Assembly: GCA_963930655.1 (NCBI GenBank)
Contig: OZ005611.1
Span: 20,385,001-20,449,000, forward strand
Direction: 5' to 3'
DNA: 64,000 nucleotides
Origin: Myrica gale
Taxonomy: Eukaryota > Streptophyta > Magnoliopsida > Fagales > Myricaceae
The translations under genes were made by a program, and so were the position numbers. Positions 9,646 through 21,190 of this stretch are shown here, piece by piece; position 1 is the stretch's first letter, and each line of letters opens with the position of its first letter. The notes beneath the pieces are model-generated. The model made no database searches. It saw nothing but the letters and a program-made list of their open reading frames with translations, and was not told the origin of the DNA.

Positions 9646-12562
9646 ATGATCACCTGGGCGGACTTGTACAGTGTGTTAACGGCGGTGATCCCTCTCTACG
9701 TGGCCATGATTTTGGCCTACGGGTCTGTCCGCTGGTGGAAGATTTTCTCCCCGGACCAGTGCTCTGGCATCAACCGGTTCGTGGCCGTCTTCGCCGTTCC
9801 TCTCCTTTCTTTCCACTTCATCTCCTCTAACAACCCGTACGCCATGAACCTCCGGTTTATCGCCGCAGACACCCTCCAAAAAATCATCATGCTCGTCGTA
9901 CTCACTGTGTGGACTAACTTCACCAAGAACGGCAGCCTCGAGTGGATGATAACGATTTTCTCGCTTTCGACCCTACCCAATACTCTGGTGATGGGCATCC
10001 CTCTACTCATTGCCATGTATGGGGAGTACTCGGGGAGCCTCATGGTCCAAGTCGTGGTGCTACAGTGCATCATCTGGTACACACTGCTCCTTTTCCTCTT
10101 CGAGTACCGCGGTGCCAAGATGCTGATCATGGAGCAGTTCCCTGAGACGGCGGCGTCGATCGTGTCGTTTAAGGTTGACTCAGACGTGGTATCATTAGAC
10201 GGACGGGACTTCCTGGAGACCGACGCTGAAATCGGCGACGACGGGAAGCTCCATGTCACAGTGAGGAAGTCTAACGCGTCAAGACGATCCCTCGGGGGCG
10301 CGGGATTGACGCCCCGGCCATCGAATCTCACCGGAGCCGAGATATACAGCTTGAGTTCGTCGAGGAATCCGACGCCTAGGGGTTCGAATTTCAATAACTC
10401 GGACTTCTACTCTATGGCGGGATTCCAGAGCTACCCTGGAAGGCATTCGAACTTCGGTCCTGCGGACTTATACTCCGTACAGTCCTCTAGGGGTCCAACT
10501 CCTAGACCGTCCAACTTCGAAGAGAATTGCGCAACAATGGCTCAGACTGTTTCTTCTCCGAGGTTCGGATTTTATCCAGCGCAGACTGTTCCTGCAGCGT
10601 CATACCCCGCGCCCAACCCAGAGTTTTCATCCACTGTTACTAAGAACTCGAAGAATCAGCAGCCGCACCAGCAACAACAGCAACAGCCTCCTAATAGCAA
10701 GGCTAACCATGATGCTAAAGAACTGCACATGTTTGTCTGGAGCTCATGCGCATCACCTGTCTCCGACGGAGGAGGCCTCCACGTGTTTGGCGGGACGGAC
10801 TTTGGGGCCTCTGAGCAATCCGGAGGGTCTGATCAGGGCGCCAAGGAGATCCGGATGTTAGTTGCTGATCACCCGCAAAATGGGGAAGCCAAAGGTAAGA
10901 TTTCCGAATCACGAGGCCCATTAAATTTCGAGCTAACTACTTGATTAATTACTTAACGATATTTCTGTGGATTTTCAATGCTAATATTTTATCTTGTTGG
11001 GGTTTAATGATTTGAAGGAATTGCGGAAAATGAGGGCTTCGTTGGTGAAGACTTCAGCTTTGCTGGGAGACGTGAGCGTGAGCGTGAGCGTGAGGGAGAG
11101 GGAGAGGGAGATCACGATGAGGGAGAGAAAGAGGGCCCCATTGGACTCAACAAGCTGGGGTCCAGCTCCACGGCCGAACTTCACCCGAAATCAGCCGCCG
11201 GAGTCCCGGAGCCCGTCGGTATGAAACAAATGCCTCCAGCCAGCGTTATGACCCGTCTGATTCTCATCATGGTCTGGCGGAAGCTTATCCGCAACCCCAA
11301 CACATATTCCAGCCTCATTGGCCTCGTTTGGTCTCTCGTTGCCTTCCGGTAAAAACCAAATACAGAAAAAAGTCTTCTTTTCAAGTAAATAAACTAATAA
11401 TTTAGCCAATTATTTTTGCTAAATTTTGGAAAAAGTAACTTATATTTTCTTGATTTGATCGTCGTAGGTGGCATGTGGCTATGCCCCAAATAATAAAGAA
11501 ATCGATCTCCATACTGTCGGATGCTGGACTTGGAATGGCTATGTTCAGCTTGGGTGAGTCGAACACTATTTTCCGGGAATTCCCTTTCGCCTTCAATAAC
11601 TAACCAAATGGGAAGCAACATCTTATTGCTTGCACATGTGGCCTCGCGTACGTAGAGTTAAATTTGGGACAGCAAAGTAAGATTTAGTAGCTATCGGCGG
11701 GTGGGGTCGGACTGGGCCACGTAGGAATGAAGGTAGTGTTGTTTAATCCTGTCCGTCTGTCAAGGCATGGGGGCTAATGGCCATCCATTTTTGCTGTGAC
11801 CATGGTCCTATCTGCGGACAAGCAATAGGATTGACCACCCGACATGTGGGACCCTCCCGGTAAGCAACGTTCGCTTTCCGGGTCCGGGGTGGGTGGGCAT
11901 TGAAAGATGCCCCGACGTTGTGGCCTGGAAGTAGTTGAATTGAAGAAATTAAAGAGTTTGATTGACACCTGTGTTTGCTGTTTTTTTTTTGTTGATGTGG
12001 ACTGGGGCGGCATATGGTATTATATGGTTCGTTGCCTTCTGATTTGTGTCGTTTCTCTGGATAGGTCTGTTTATGGCTCTTCAACCCAAGATTATTGCCT
12101 GTGGCAACTCAATTGCTGCTTTTGCTATGGCCGTAAGATTCCTCACCGGCCCAGCGGTCATGGCGGCCGCCTCAATTGCCGTTGGCTTGCGCGGGACCCT
12201 CCTCCACATAGCTATTGTTCAGGTAATTCCGCTGTAATTTTATTTTGACTTGGGATAGTTAACGTTTTTCTTTTTTGCTAACATAAGTTAAGTTGTTGCC
12301 TAAATAGGCTGCGCTTCCACAAGGAATTGTTCCGTTTGTGTTTGCTAAAGAATACAATGTTCATCCGGCCATTCTTAGCACAGCGTAAGTATAACCCGGA
12401 ACTCGGAAGTGAAGTTATCTGAGCCTCTTTGTTAGTTCTTAATTGGGTATTAATTGTTAATTAAGGGGTAATCTCAATGTGATTTTACATTGCAGGGTCA
12501 TCTTTGGGATGTTGATAGCGTTGCCAATTACTCTCGTCTACTACATTGTTTTGGGATTGTGA
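9646..12562 (+). CDS. PIN3-like: auxin efflux carrier, PIN3/PIN4/PIN7 type
   Basis: Six exons join in frame: 9646-10894, 11018-11348, 11468-11553, 12065-12222, 12308-12384, 12496-12562 (655 codons, usual for long PINs); all introns are GT-AG. The protein exports auxin (indole-3-acetate) across the plasma membrane in a polar fashion. The N-terminal hydrophobic half (residues about 1-160) starts [20 protein letters not shown] and contains the conserved [16 protein letters not shown] long hydrophilic loop (about 161-490) has three TPRxSN phospho-motifs (222-227, 243-248, 285-290), the type used by PID/WAG and D6PK kinases. NPNTY (509-513) opens the C-terminal membrane half, which ends [11 protein letters not shown]. 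The early loop ([21 protein letters not shown]) is closer to PIN3/4/7 than to PIN1. Oddity: exon 2 codes for a charged [13 protein letters not shown] stretch at 434-447. No frame break. Confidence 0.96.
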
Positions 12563-13817
12563 GTTTCACAGTAGCAGCCAAAATACAGAGAGTACCAGAA
12601 TTCTAGATGTGATTATGTGTCATTCTTTTGGGAGCATTGACAGCACTGGAATTCCATATTAATGTCACAGGAAGAAGATTTTCCGGCCGAGATCGATAGT
12701 AGTGCAAAAAGAATTCGCCAAGTGGAGCTAGGATCTTTGATTTAGCATGGAACCCCCGATATGAGGATCGCCGCCCACATTAAGGAGCCAACAAATTCAT
12801 CTGTTTTTCACAAGTTTCGAGAAGAACAGGGGATGATGCCCTTCTGTCCTAACTCCTAAGGGAACATGGGAGAGGGAAACAAGGAAAGAAAGCTTGTAAT
12901 AAACAAAGAAGGGGGGTGCAAAAGAACGAAGTGGTCAATGATATCCGATTCTCTCCGTTCCCTCGTGCTTGCAAAGTCTAATTTCAACAATTCCCCTCTG
13001 CCATTGAGAAAGTGACAAAGTTGCTTAAAAGAATTGAGGAAAAAAGAATATTAGGAGGTCATATTATCCTTTTGGTTTTCCTTTTTTTTTTTTATCAACT
13101 TTGTTCTAGTGTTGGTTATTGATTGTCCGTGGATTCGGCACTTTTCTGCGATTGTCGTTTTCTTACTTGGTTTGTAATTCTAATTAGGATTTTCTATGCT
13201 AACAAAGGAGCTCATTATTCATGTTGTCAAGATGATGTATTTTGCATTAAGACGAAAACATCTCCCTCTTAAACTTTCAATCAAATTATGGAAGAAAGTG
13301 GGGTTAGAGAGAGAAAATCTCTTAAAGCACACTCTTTTTTCTGCTGAGTGGTTTTCGTACTCTGCCTAGAACCTGCTTTATAGGGGTTTTTTTGCGAGGC
13401 TGAAAGCAGTAGTGTGAAAGAAACTACGAGATAAAAAAGCGGAAAGCCAGAGTCAAAAGCAGCATCCCCAGTTGCCCACTTTTTTTCGCCTGTGGCTTTT
13501 GGCTTTTGATGCGCCCCAATCCTACCTCTACCCTACAAAGGACGACTCTTCACTCTTAACTGTAGCCCTAGCGTGCTGGCCTGGTCAGCCATTCAAACTT
13601 CTGTGTCAAGCAGATTGAAGGCACGTGATCGTGGGAATATAGATAGTTCTTATTCATTCAGTCACAATGTTCTTAAGACATCAATCACCTCTTAAAAAGT
13701 TGCTGTAATCATCGCTCCAAACAACCATAGAATGGTCCCCAACTTCGGCCAATTAGGTCATGATGATGGACTCTGCATCTGGTTTGATTCAAAAAGCAAT
13801 ATAAAGTGCATGGAAGC
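12563..13817 (+). other. PIN 3' UTR and intergenic sequence
   Basis: Sequence after the PIN stop codon. AATAAA at 12898-12903, about 335 bp downstream, is a plausible poly(A) signal. The remainder has no open frame with recognisable content. Confidence 0.5.
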
Positions 13818-14072
13818 GAGGTCGGTTATTGTGTGAGTGGAGAGTGTGTGTGAGTGTGTGAGTACACGATTGAGATTAGATTGTGTGAAATCTAATGACT
13901 GAAACAATGCCACGTCAATTAATGAAACCGGGTCGGTTTCGCGGGTCGGGTTATCGGAGCGGTTTCATTAATTGACGTGACATTGTTTCAGTCATTAGAT
14001 TTCACACAATCTAATCTCAGACGTGTACTCACACACTCACACACACTCTCCACTTACACAATAACTTTTGCC
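13818..14072. mobile_element. foldback (palindromic) MITE, copy 1
   Basis: Almost the whole 255 bp is one inverted repeat. The left arm runs GGTTATTGTGTGAGTGG ... AGATTAGATTGTGTGAAATC ... ATTAATGAAACCGG and the right arm mirrors it to CACTTACACAATAACTTTTGCC, with a short centre of CGGGTCGGGTT units. A second copy is at 17763-17998. No clear target duplication at this copy. A transcript would form a long hairpin. Confidence 0.8.
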
Positions 14073-14352
14073 AGCCTACCATGTGGGTTCCTCAGTATAA
14101 TTACAGGGGATGAATCAGTTTTTGTGTTTGTGTCTCTGTCTATGATCTTATCTCAAAACGTGCCTGCAAAAGAAAAAAACTAAATAAAAGGAAAAACTAA
14201 ATAAATGTCAAAGACTTGCTATTATTTTCCCTACGGAAAAAAGCCTCTTGACAAGAATAATTTGACATATATTTTTCCAAACTTGTTTTCTCTGGCCTTG
14301 AATGCATAGATTCTTCAAAAATAAAAAATTTGACCCAAATTGCAAAATCTAA

Positions 14353-14530
14353 GAGGCTGTTCGTTTACCATGAATCCTCAGGATTTTTTGAATCCTCAGG
14401 ATTCTACAACCAAACATCATTTTTCATACCACATAATATAACTACAACACGCATACCAATAAAGTTAACATCACATAAAAATTCTCAAAACACAAAAAAT
14501 CCTCACAAAACACTTTAACCGAACACACTC
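14353..14530. mobile_element. Tourist-like MITE, TSD TAA
   Basis: A 178-bp element between TAA duplicates (14350-14352 and 14531-14533), ends GAGGCTGTTCGTTTACC and AACCGAACACACTC. It shares the conserved core with the copies at 8694 and 38959. A short direct duplication, GAATCCTCAGGATT, is present near its left end. Confidence 0.75.
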
Positions 14531-14656
14531 TAAACTTAAGCAGAGCACATTTGCGTCGTTAACTAGAGTCAAAGTGGGCCTAAAATCACTGTCCAGTCCC
14601 ATCTTTAAAGTGCAGACGTGGGGCTTAATCAATTGACGTCGTTAGTTATTAAACTA

Positions 14657-15830
14657 AGGTTAAGTTACTATGCTGAGCACCATCGTCCTTAGCCATGCTG
14701 ATCCAAGGTGAAGATTAAAAGTCTCATATCCAGGGGTGAAGAAGAGTACACGTCAATTAAAATGAAACACCCGTTTTAAACCAGTTTTGACCCATTTTGA
14801 AATCAAATCACCCAGTTCTCTTTTCATTTCGCCTAACTCTCTTTCATTTTGCCCTTGAATCTTCCTCAGTAAGTCGCCTTCATCGCCCAACCCAGCTCGC
14901 CCAGTCCTTCACAGTATCTGATCTAAAGACAGTGTATACAGATTTCAGACGCCACTCCTCCATGGCCGAACGAAGAGCATAGTTTGGGCTTCGAAATTAA
15001 AACCATTGTCCATCGGCAGCCACACGTGGATCTTGCAAGACTTCCTGCAAGATTATTGTAGATTGTAACAATCGAGAGCAGTAGGCTTGGAGCTGAAAAT
15101 ATTTCAAAGATATTGAAGTAAAAATGTGCCCTCCTCTTTTCTTCTAAATCGTGGGTTGTTCAAATTTAGTGTGGTTACCTCCATCGTTTCTCTTCGTCGG
15201 TTTTGGCTCTCTTGGTTTGCTTTGCTTTTTTTTCTCTTCCTATATTTTTGCCTTTGGTGTGTCTGTTTGCTGTAGTTTGTTCTTCTCAATATATATGAAT
15301 GTCGGTTTAACAAGAAAAAAAAATTCAGAAAAGTCTTTTGCGACGCTAACCGGACCCCCAAAAACCCAGTAAAAGAAACCTCCATTTTTTCCGTTCATTT
15401 CTACCCTAATGAGAAACAGGGGAGAGACGAACAAGGAAAGACATTCACTGTCTTACAAGACATCTCCAAGGGAAACTTCAACCCAAAACACGGATTATCG
15501 AAAGTAAACTCTTTCATTTGCATAGTTGATTTCTCGTACGAAACTATATCAAAATTTCCTTCAAAGTTGTGAGATTAGATTTCCAGTACAACATGGGGTT
15601 GAAAATTTGAATACAGAGAGAAAAGGAAGGAAGAAGAGAGCAGCTATTCAAGGGCGAAATGAAGAGAGAACTGAGTGATTTGATTTCAAAACGGGTAAAA
15701 ATCGGTTTAAAAACGGGTCATTCATTTTAATTGACCTGTATTCCTTTTCACCGCAGGATATGAAACTTTTAATCTTCACCTTGGATCAGCACGGCTAAGC
15801 ACAATAGTGCTCAGCATAGTAACCGGACCC
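14657..15830. mobile_element. Mutator-like element with long inverted ends, 9-bp TSD
   Basis: The 9-mer ATTAAACTA flanks the element exactly (14648-14656 and 15831-15839), the duplication length of Mutator-like elements. The inverted ends are long, about 200 bp: the left arm starts AGGTTAAGTTACTATGCTGAGC and the reverse complement of the right end starts GGGTCCGGTTACTATGCTGAGC. They stay alignable through GATCCAAGGTGAAGATTAAAAG to CATTTCGCC. The 0.7-kb centre carries no transposase; it has a short T-rich frame and stretches that look like leader sequence. It is non-autonomous and could carry captured host sequence (Pack-MULE type), but I cannot name a source gene. Confidence 0.8.
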
Positions 15831-15839
15831 ATTAAACTA

Positions 15840-17294
15840 ATCGTTCCTAATTATTTGAGACTAAACAGATACTTGGGGGTAAATTTCGTTCTATACTGCA
15901 CAAAATCTACCTCTTTAGCCCCTAATTGACCCATTGAATCCAATGAAAAATTGCAACGTTAATGCTCACCATTCCAATCAATCAAAAACCCTAATAAATT
16001 AATGAGGGTATCGGCAACCCCAAGATTTCAATTATGGTGTAGTATTGGAAGGGAACACACGCACTACACGCTAGCTTTGAAACCCTATCTAGCCTTGAAG
16101 ATGAAGCCCTCGCCTTCTCATCCCCGTAAAGAGCAAGATGTCTTTGAGATTTTCACACATCTATATATATAGATATATATTCCTAGGCCTTCGGGCCAAA
16201 TGGCTTTGCAAGTGCCGCGCCCTGTGAACTTTGGTTAAAGTCTTTCGGGAAATTGTAAGAGAGGACCATTAAAACACGTAAGACCAACATGCTCAATGAG
16301 AAAGCGATGGGACTCGGTGAGTTACGACACAAAGTCAGTGTGGAGGGCACTGCCTCACATGGCGTTGTAGGGAGAAAGCAACAAAGGGCTCATTCTCATT
16401 TTCTATGCAACTCCGCGACGAAAATTGAGCTATCAGCGGCCCGAACAGGACCAAGTAGGAAGCTGTTAACGTCTGCGGTTAAAGATTTTCAAAGCTCTGC
16501 CATTTGTTGGTGTTTGCAGGGTCATAAACTCATATAGTTCTGTGATAATCAGGAGAAATGGGAAAGGTATATGAGTCTATCGAAGCTTAAGCTTTGCTCG
16601 ACACAGATGGTTTTCTGACCAAGTTGATCTCAAGCTTCAGCCATTCCTACTTAGAGTTCACCATTCTTCTCATGTTTTGGATCTATGTGCTCTTGCTCTT
16701 GGCTTTCTCACCGTTGGTTACTGTTGAAGGCGACAAGAGCAGGGGCGTGAGGCCCAATTCTCACAGAGAGCTCCTCTTGACACGCAAGGACTACACCATG
16801 CACCAATCTTCGTTCATCTTTATCCATTACTCTTGTATCAGAAGATATATTCTCTCATAATATTTTGCTTGGGTTATTTTCTTGTTATTTTACGTTTCTA
16901 TGACATCATCTATTTAACATATCAAAAGTGAACAATGGTACCACCAAAACTGAGGCCAAAGGTTAGTATATATAGTAGCTAATAGCTAGTTCCTCTTCGG
17001 GGAAGTGCTGAGATTGAAGCCTCTTAGTGCCAATTTTAGCAGCTTAGGGATTGGACGTAAGAGTTTAATTTATAGTTATCTTCCTAGTTCAAAAGGTTTA
17101 ACAAAGTTCTATAGTAAGAAATACGAGAACAATACTATTGCAATTTACATCAATGCATGCAGCTCAAACGAATAGATCAACATGCAGAAACTTGTATGAC
17201 TATTGACTTTTTTTGGGTCCATCACATCAAATAAAAATATTTACCATTCTAGATATTAATTCTTCCTGATCATATAAAACTACATGATGGATTC
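15840..17294. other. intergenic, no firm gene
   Basis: Contains only the weak small-protein candidate at 16672-16860. No other domain or gene structure recognised. Confidence 0.4.
16672..16860 (+). CDS. possible small secreted peptide, unrecognised
   Basis: From the first ATG in its frame this reads 62 codons. It starts MFWIYVLLLLAFSPLVTVEG, which resembles a signal peptide, followed by a basic, hydrophilic remainder (DKSRGVRPNSHRE...). I do not recognise a family. There is no visible TATA box or intron, and it could equally be one exon of a decayed gene, a conserved-looking accident, or a non-coding transcript. Confidence 0.2.
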   Translation: MFWIYVLLLLAFSPLVTVEGDKSRGVRPNSHRELLLTRKDYTMHQSSFIFIHYSCIRRYILS

Positions 17295-17440
17295 TAGGGC
17301 TGTTCACATGTCGGGTCGGGTACGGTCGGATCCGTGCGGGTCAGTTTTCTATTGACCCATCCGACCCGAAACCCGATCTGACATAACCGTTTATTTGACC
17401 CGACCGAACTCGATCCGTACGGGTCGGGGTCAGGCTTTTT
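17295..17440. mobile_element. truncated hAT-type element end
   Basis: Starts TAGGGCTGTTCACATG, the same terminus as the hAT element at 50564 (TAGGGCTGTTCACCG), followed by subterminal CGGGTC/GACCCG repeats in both orientations and a poly(T) run. No matching right end or 8-bp duplication was found, so it is probably broken or interrupted. Confidence 0.45.
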
Positions 17441-17483
17441 TTTTTCCTTCGCCTTCTATACTGTACCCATTTTCTTATTGCAG

Positions 17484-17630
17484 GGAGGCAACGAGCCTCA
17501 ATAAAGAAATCGAGAATTTGTTAATGAAACTAGCATGATATCTAGACTCCAACATCCAAATCTTGTGAAGCTGTACGGATGTTGCGTGGAAGGAAACCAG
17601 TTATTGCTAGTTTATGAATACATGGAAAAT
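17484..17630 (+). pseudogene. receptor-like kinase exon fragment
   Basis: After a good acceptor (TTCTTATTGCAG) the sequence reads, from 17511, [20 protein letters not shown] and [20 protein letters not shown]. This matches the alpha-C helix to hinge part of LRR receptor-like Ser/Thr kinases (LRR-VIII type, as I recall the family). It then runs to a stop without the catalytic loop or activation segment. The bases between the acceptor and codon 17511 are out of frame with it (17497 onward reads TCA ATA AAG). This is a dead fragment. Confidence 0.7.
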
Positions 17631-17762
17631 ATATATACGAATACATAACATGCAGTTAATCATAAGCTCACCGGAAATGTGATCTTGCTTTCATTTTAAA
17701 CAGGGAAGGACATAATGTCATTACACCATAAGAGATAGGTGGCCAATACACCATAAGAGAAA

Positions 17763-17998
17763 TGAGGTCAGTTATTGTGTAAGTGGAGAGTGTGTGTACA
17801 CGGCTGAGATTAGATTGTGTGAAATCTAATGGTTGAAACAATGTCACGTCAATTAGTGAAACTGAGTCAGTTTCGCGGGTCGGATTCTCGGGTCGGTTTC
17901 ATTAATTGATGTGACATTGTTTCAGCCATTAGATTTCACACAATCTAATCTCAGCCGTGTACTTACACACTCTCTCCAATTACACAATAACTTTTGCC
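17763..17998. mobile_element. foldback MITE, copy 2, 9-bp TSD
   Basis: A 236-bp palindrome homologous to 13818-14072. It is flanked by TAAGAGAAA (17754-17762) and TAAGAGGAA (17999-18007), eight of nine bases equal, which fits Mutator-like insertion. Arms read GTTATTGTGTAAGTGGAGAG and its complement, ending CAATAACTTTTGCC. It sits between the two kinase fragments. Confidence 0.75.
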
Positions 17999-18024
17999 TA
18001 AGAGGAATACGTTCCGGGTGTTAA

Positions 18025-18195
18025 ATAAGGAAGATTTACCAATCTCTCTTGCTCTGATGATGGACCCGTGAAGCAGCTCTTCGTTATTCTCTTAATGGCA
18101 ACATTTGTTCCTCTCCATTTTCCATGGTACACAATCCCAAAGGTACCAGACCCCAGTTCTCTTAGCTCTTAAAGATCCTCATTCTTTATAATCTA
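18025..18195 (-). pseudogene. Raf-like protein kinase N-lobe fragment
   Basis: On the minus strand it reads IIKNEDL, a TAA stop (18169-18171) and then [20 protein letters not shown] and [12 protein letters not shown]. This is the glycine-rich loop (GSGTFG) and the VAIK lysine strand of plant B-type Raf-like MAPKKKs (the class with an N-terminal PB1 domain). Similarity continues to SSEQERL and then stops. The in-frame stop replaces a codon that is usually Glu in the family. This fragment is unrelated to the receptor kinase piece at 17484 and on the opposite strand. Confidence 0.75.
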
Positions 18196-18453
18196 TAAAA
18201 GGTATCCAGAAGAAAGAATAACCAAAAAGTTGCAGGACATACTTTATTGTAGTGAAAAAAAAGTAGGTCAAGCAATCTCAGACTAACAGAGATACAATGT
18301 TAGGCATGTTGCAAGCATGCCAATGTAGGCATTAAGTTTTGTGTATCCCGGCAGAAGATGCAAAAAAAGCATCTAAATGACAGGAGAAGCAAATGTTAAA
18401 ACAAAGTTAAAACAATTGAAGCCCATAAGAAAATCCAAAATCTCTATACCATT

Positions 18454-18727
18454 TGTTGAGGAAGTACGTAACTCACGGCATGAATCACGGGATAAAAACA
18501 AGGCTGAAGTTACGTGAGGTCACCTAAATAGAAAAGTCAGCACATCTCCATAATTATGTGAATTGATCTTGGAGCATATAGATTGATTTGGTATTTAATT
18601 ACCTGTCGTTCAGCTCTGTGTATAAATAGAGACCGATAAGCTTGTAAACAGATAATCGAATAGTATATGAAAATTATTTCTTCGTTCGTCTTTCTTTCTC
18701 CCTCCAATTCTTACTCTGATTTTTACA
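18454..18727 (+). repeat. 5' LTR of copia element 2
   Basis: 274 bp, TG...CA. TATAAATAGA at 18621-18630 is the likely LTR promoter TATA box. It differs from the 3' LTR at three positions (CCATAATT/CCAGAATT, GAGCATA/GAGCGTA, AGTATATG/AGTACATG). Confidence 0.95.
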
Positions 18728-19020
18728 TGGTATCAGAGGTATGGAATCATCCTGAGGGTTAACTTTTCATTTCTCCATTTCGCAGCTCTGTTCTCATCAG
18801 CATAGAACAGAGATTGTAATTTCTCTTCGTTTCACATCACCGTGAATGAAGTATTGCTCTTCATTTTACATCACCCAAACGTGACTGTCACACGTTTTTA
18901 AGTGATCTTGTTTCTCCATAAATTCCTTTCATCCGTTCATTGGAAGTGGATTTCTGTTCAAGCAAATTTTTTTTTCCTCTCTGCAGACCGCTCGTCCAAA
19001 GGTTGAAGACGACTCAGTTT

Positions 19021-19327
19021 TCTTTAAGTTCAGCCTGCTACTCGGGCCCTTCTTCTCTTTTGCCAGCCTGCAAGCAGGCTCCCAAGCCCACACACAGACC
19101 AGCACCCCAAGTCCATTTGCCTTGATCCAGTCCGACGAGCCCACAGCCCAAACAGACCAGCACCAGATCCATCTTCTTTAAGTTCAGCCTGCTACTCGGG
19201 CCATTCCTCTCTTTTGCCAGCCTGCAAGCAGGCTCCCAAGCCCACACACAGACCAGCACCCCAAGTCCATTTGCCTTGATCCAGTCCGGCGAGCCCACAG
19301 CCCACACACATACCAGCACCAGATCCA
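19021..19327 (+). repeat. 154-bp tandem repeat in the leader of copia element 2
   Basis: Two copies with period 154 (19021-19174 and 19175-19327) starting TCTTTAAGTTCAGCC, followed by a partial third (GCCTTGATCCGGTCCGG). The downstream part to 19510 is a run of CCGGTC and GACCCG units ending in an A-run. The block occupies the place where gag should be. Confidence 0.9.
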
Positions 19328-19553
19328 TCTGCCTTGATCCGGTCCGGCGCGCCCATAGCCCACACTCAAGACCCGCGCGCCCAGCTCCAATCCGCCCCGG
19401 TCCGATTCAAGCGTGAATCCGACCCGGTCCGCTGACCTGCGAACCGGTCCACTGACCCGAGATCCCGGTCCATTGACTCGCCCCGGTCCGGTTTGACCCG
19501 ACCCGGTCCGCAATTTCTTAAAAAAAAAAAAAGAGGTTCAATTTATTTCCTTC

Positions 19554-21190
19554 ATGGCCACTCATGTATGTAGCAGTGCCTCCTTGTCAGGTACGTCCCA
19601 TAACGATACTTTGTGGATTCTTGATAGTGGTGCAACCGATCATATGGTTTGCACACCTACTGCCTTGACTCACTCCTCTCCAGTTTATGGCCGGACTGTC
19701 CAATTACCAAATGGGTCACATGCCACCGTCACCCATATTGGGTCCGTTCATTTTTCATCTACTATTTTAACTAATGTTCTTTGCGTCCCGAATTTTCATT
19801 TCAATTTGATTTCTGTCCAACACCTATGCAAGACCCTTAATTGTCTAGTCATCTTTTCCTCTAATTCTTGCCTTATTCAGGACCAACGCTCGATGAAGAT
19901 GATTGGTATGGGAACTGAGCGCAACGGCCTGTACCACTTTACCAACACCAGGAGTGCTTGTTGTCAGGTGGCTGCCTCCACTTCCCACACATGGCATTGT
20001 CGTTTGGGTCACCTTTCAAATAAAACTCTGTCTTTTCTTTCTAATAAAATCCCTGACATTTGTAGTTCTGATTTGCAATCATGCTCCATTTGCCCGCTGG
20101 CTAAACAAACTCGTGCATCTTTTCCATCTAGTTCCATATCTACTCTTAAACCTTTTGAACTAATCCATGTAGATATTTGGGGGGGCCTCGCATCCATTCC
20201 ACTAATGGTGCACAATATTTCCTCACCATTGTGGACGACTTTACTCGCAGTACCTGGGTGTACCTCATGGGACACAAATCTGATACTCGCTCCTTTCTAC
20301 AATCCTTTGTCCACCTTGTGGAAAATCAATTCTCCACCACCATCAAAATAATACGAAGTGACAATGGGCCTTAATTTGTCATGCCATCCTTCTATACACC
20401 CAAAGGTATCATTCATCAAACCAGCTGTGTCTCCACCCCACAACAAAACGGAGTGGTCGAACGCAAACATCGCCATCTCCTCAATGTTGCCAGAGCTCTA
20501 CTCTTCCAAGCACACATGCCTACACATTTTTGGGGGGATGCCGTACTCACAACCACTTATCTCATCAACCGAACCCCTTCTCCCATTTTAGGTGGTTTGT
20601 CTCCCTATGAAAGATTGTATGACACTCAACCCACATATCGCAATCTTCGAGTCTTTGGATGCTTATGCTTTGCTTCCATTCACCACCAACATCCTTCCAA
20701 ATTCGACCCCAGAGCTACTCAATGTGCTTTCCTTGGCTATCCATATGGGAAAAAGGGATACCGTCTATACGACCTTAGTACACAAAAGGTATTTGTTTCT
20801 CGTGATGTTATCTTCCATGAAGACTCTTTTCCCTTTGCCTCCACCACACCCACTCATACAGAACCCATCTTCACTTGTCCTCTCCCTCACCTCGATCAAT
20901 CCTCAGATGACATACCTCCATTATCATCTACACCACCCCCTTCTCCTCCTGCACCTCGTCGATCTAGTCGTCCTACGCAGCTACCAACATACTTGCAGGA
21001 CTTTCATGTGGATCAGGTCTTACCGTCTCGGCCCGCTCAATCATCCGACTCTACAATGGTCTGTTCCTCAGGTACTCCATATTCTCTCACCGATTTTCTT
21101 TCTTATTCTCGTTTATCTCCCTCTCACCGTGCCTTCACCACAGCCTTATCCCTTGCCAAAGAATCACTCTTTCTTGCATGCCATGACTGA
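19554..21190 (+). pseudogene. copia protease-integrase region, frame-broken
   Basis: Starts with the aspartic protease (LDSGATDHM, active-site DSG), then the GAG-pre-integrase zinc-type motif with WHCRLGH and CSICPLAKQ spacing. The integrase core follows (HVDIWGG, then VDDFTRSTWVY in a shifted frame near 20170, then RSDNGP and [14 protein letters not shown]). Breaks: a frameshift near 20170, a stop after NGP (20372-20374), and a frameshift near 21155 before the reverse transcriptase. The enzyme would cut and insert element DNA; this copy cannot make it intact. Confidence 0.85.

Noticed and set aside
9676..10921. Minus-strand and shifted frames over PIN exon 1
   Set aside because: Shadows of the GC-rich PIN coding sequence.
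18929..19513. Repeated minus-strand frames resembling a repeat protein
   Set aside because: Caused by the 154-bp tandem repeat in the copia 2 leader.
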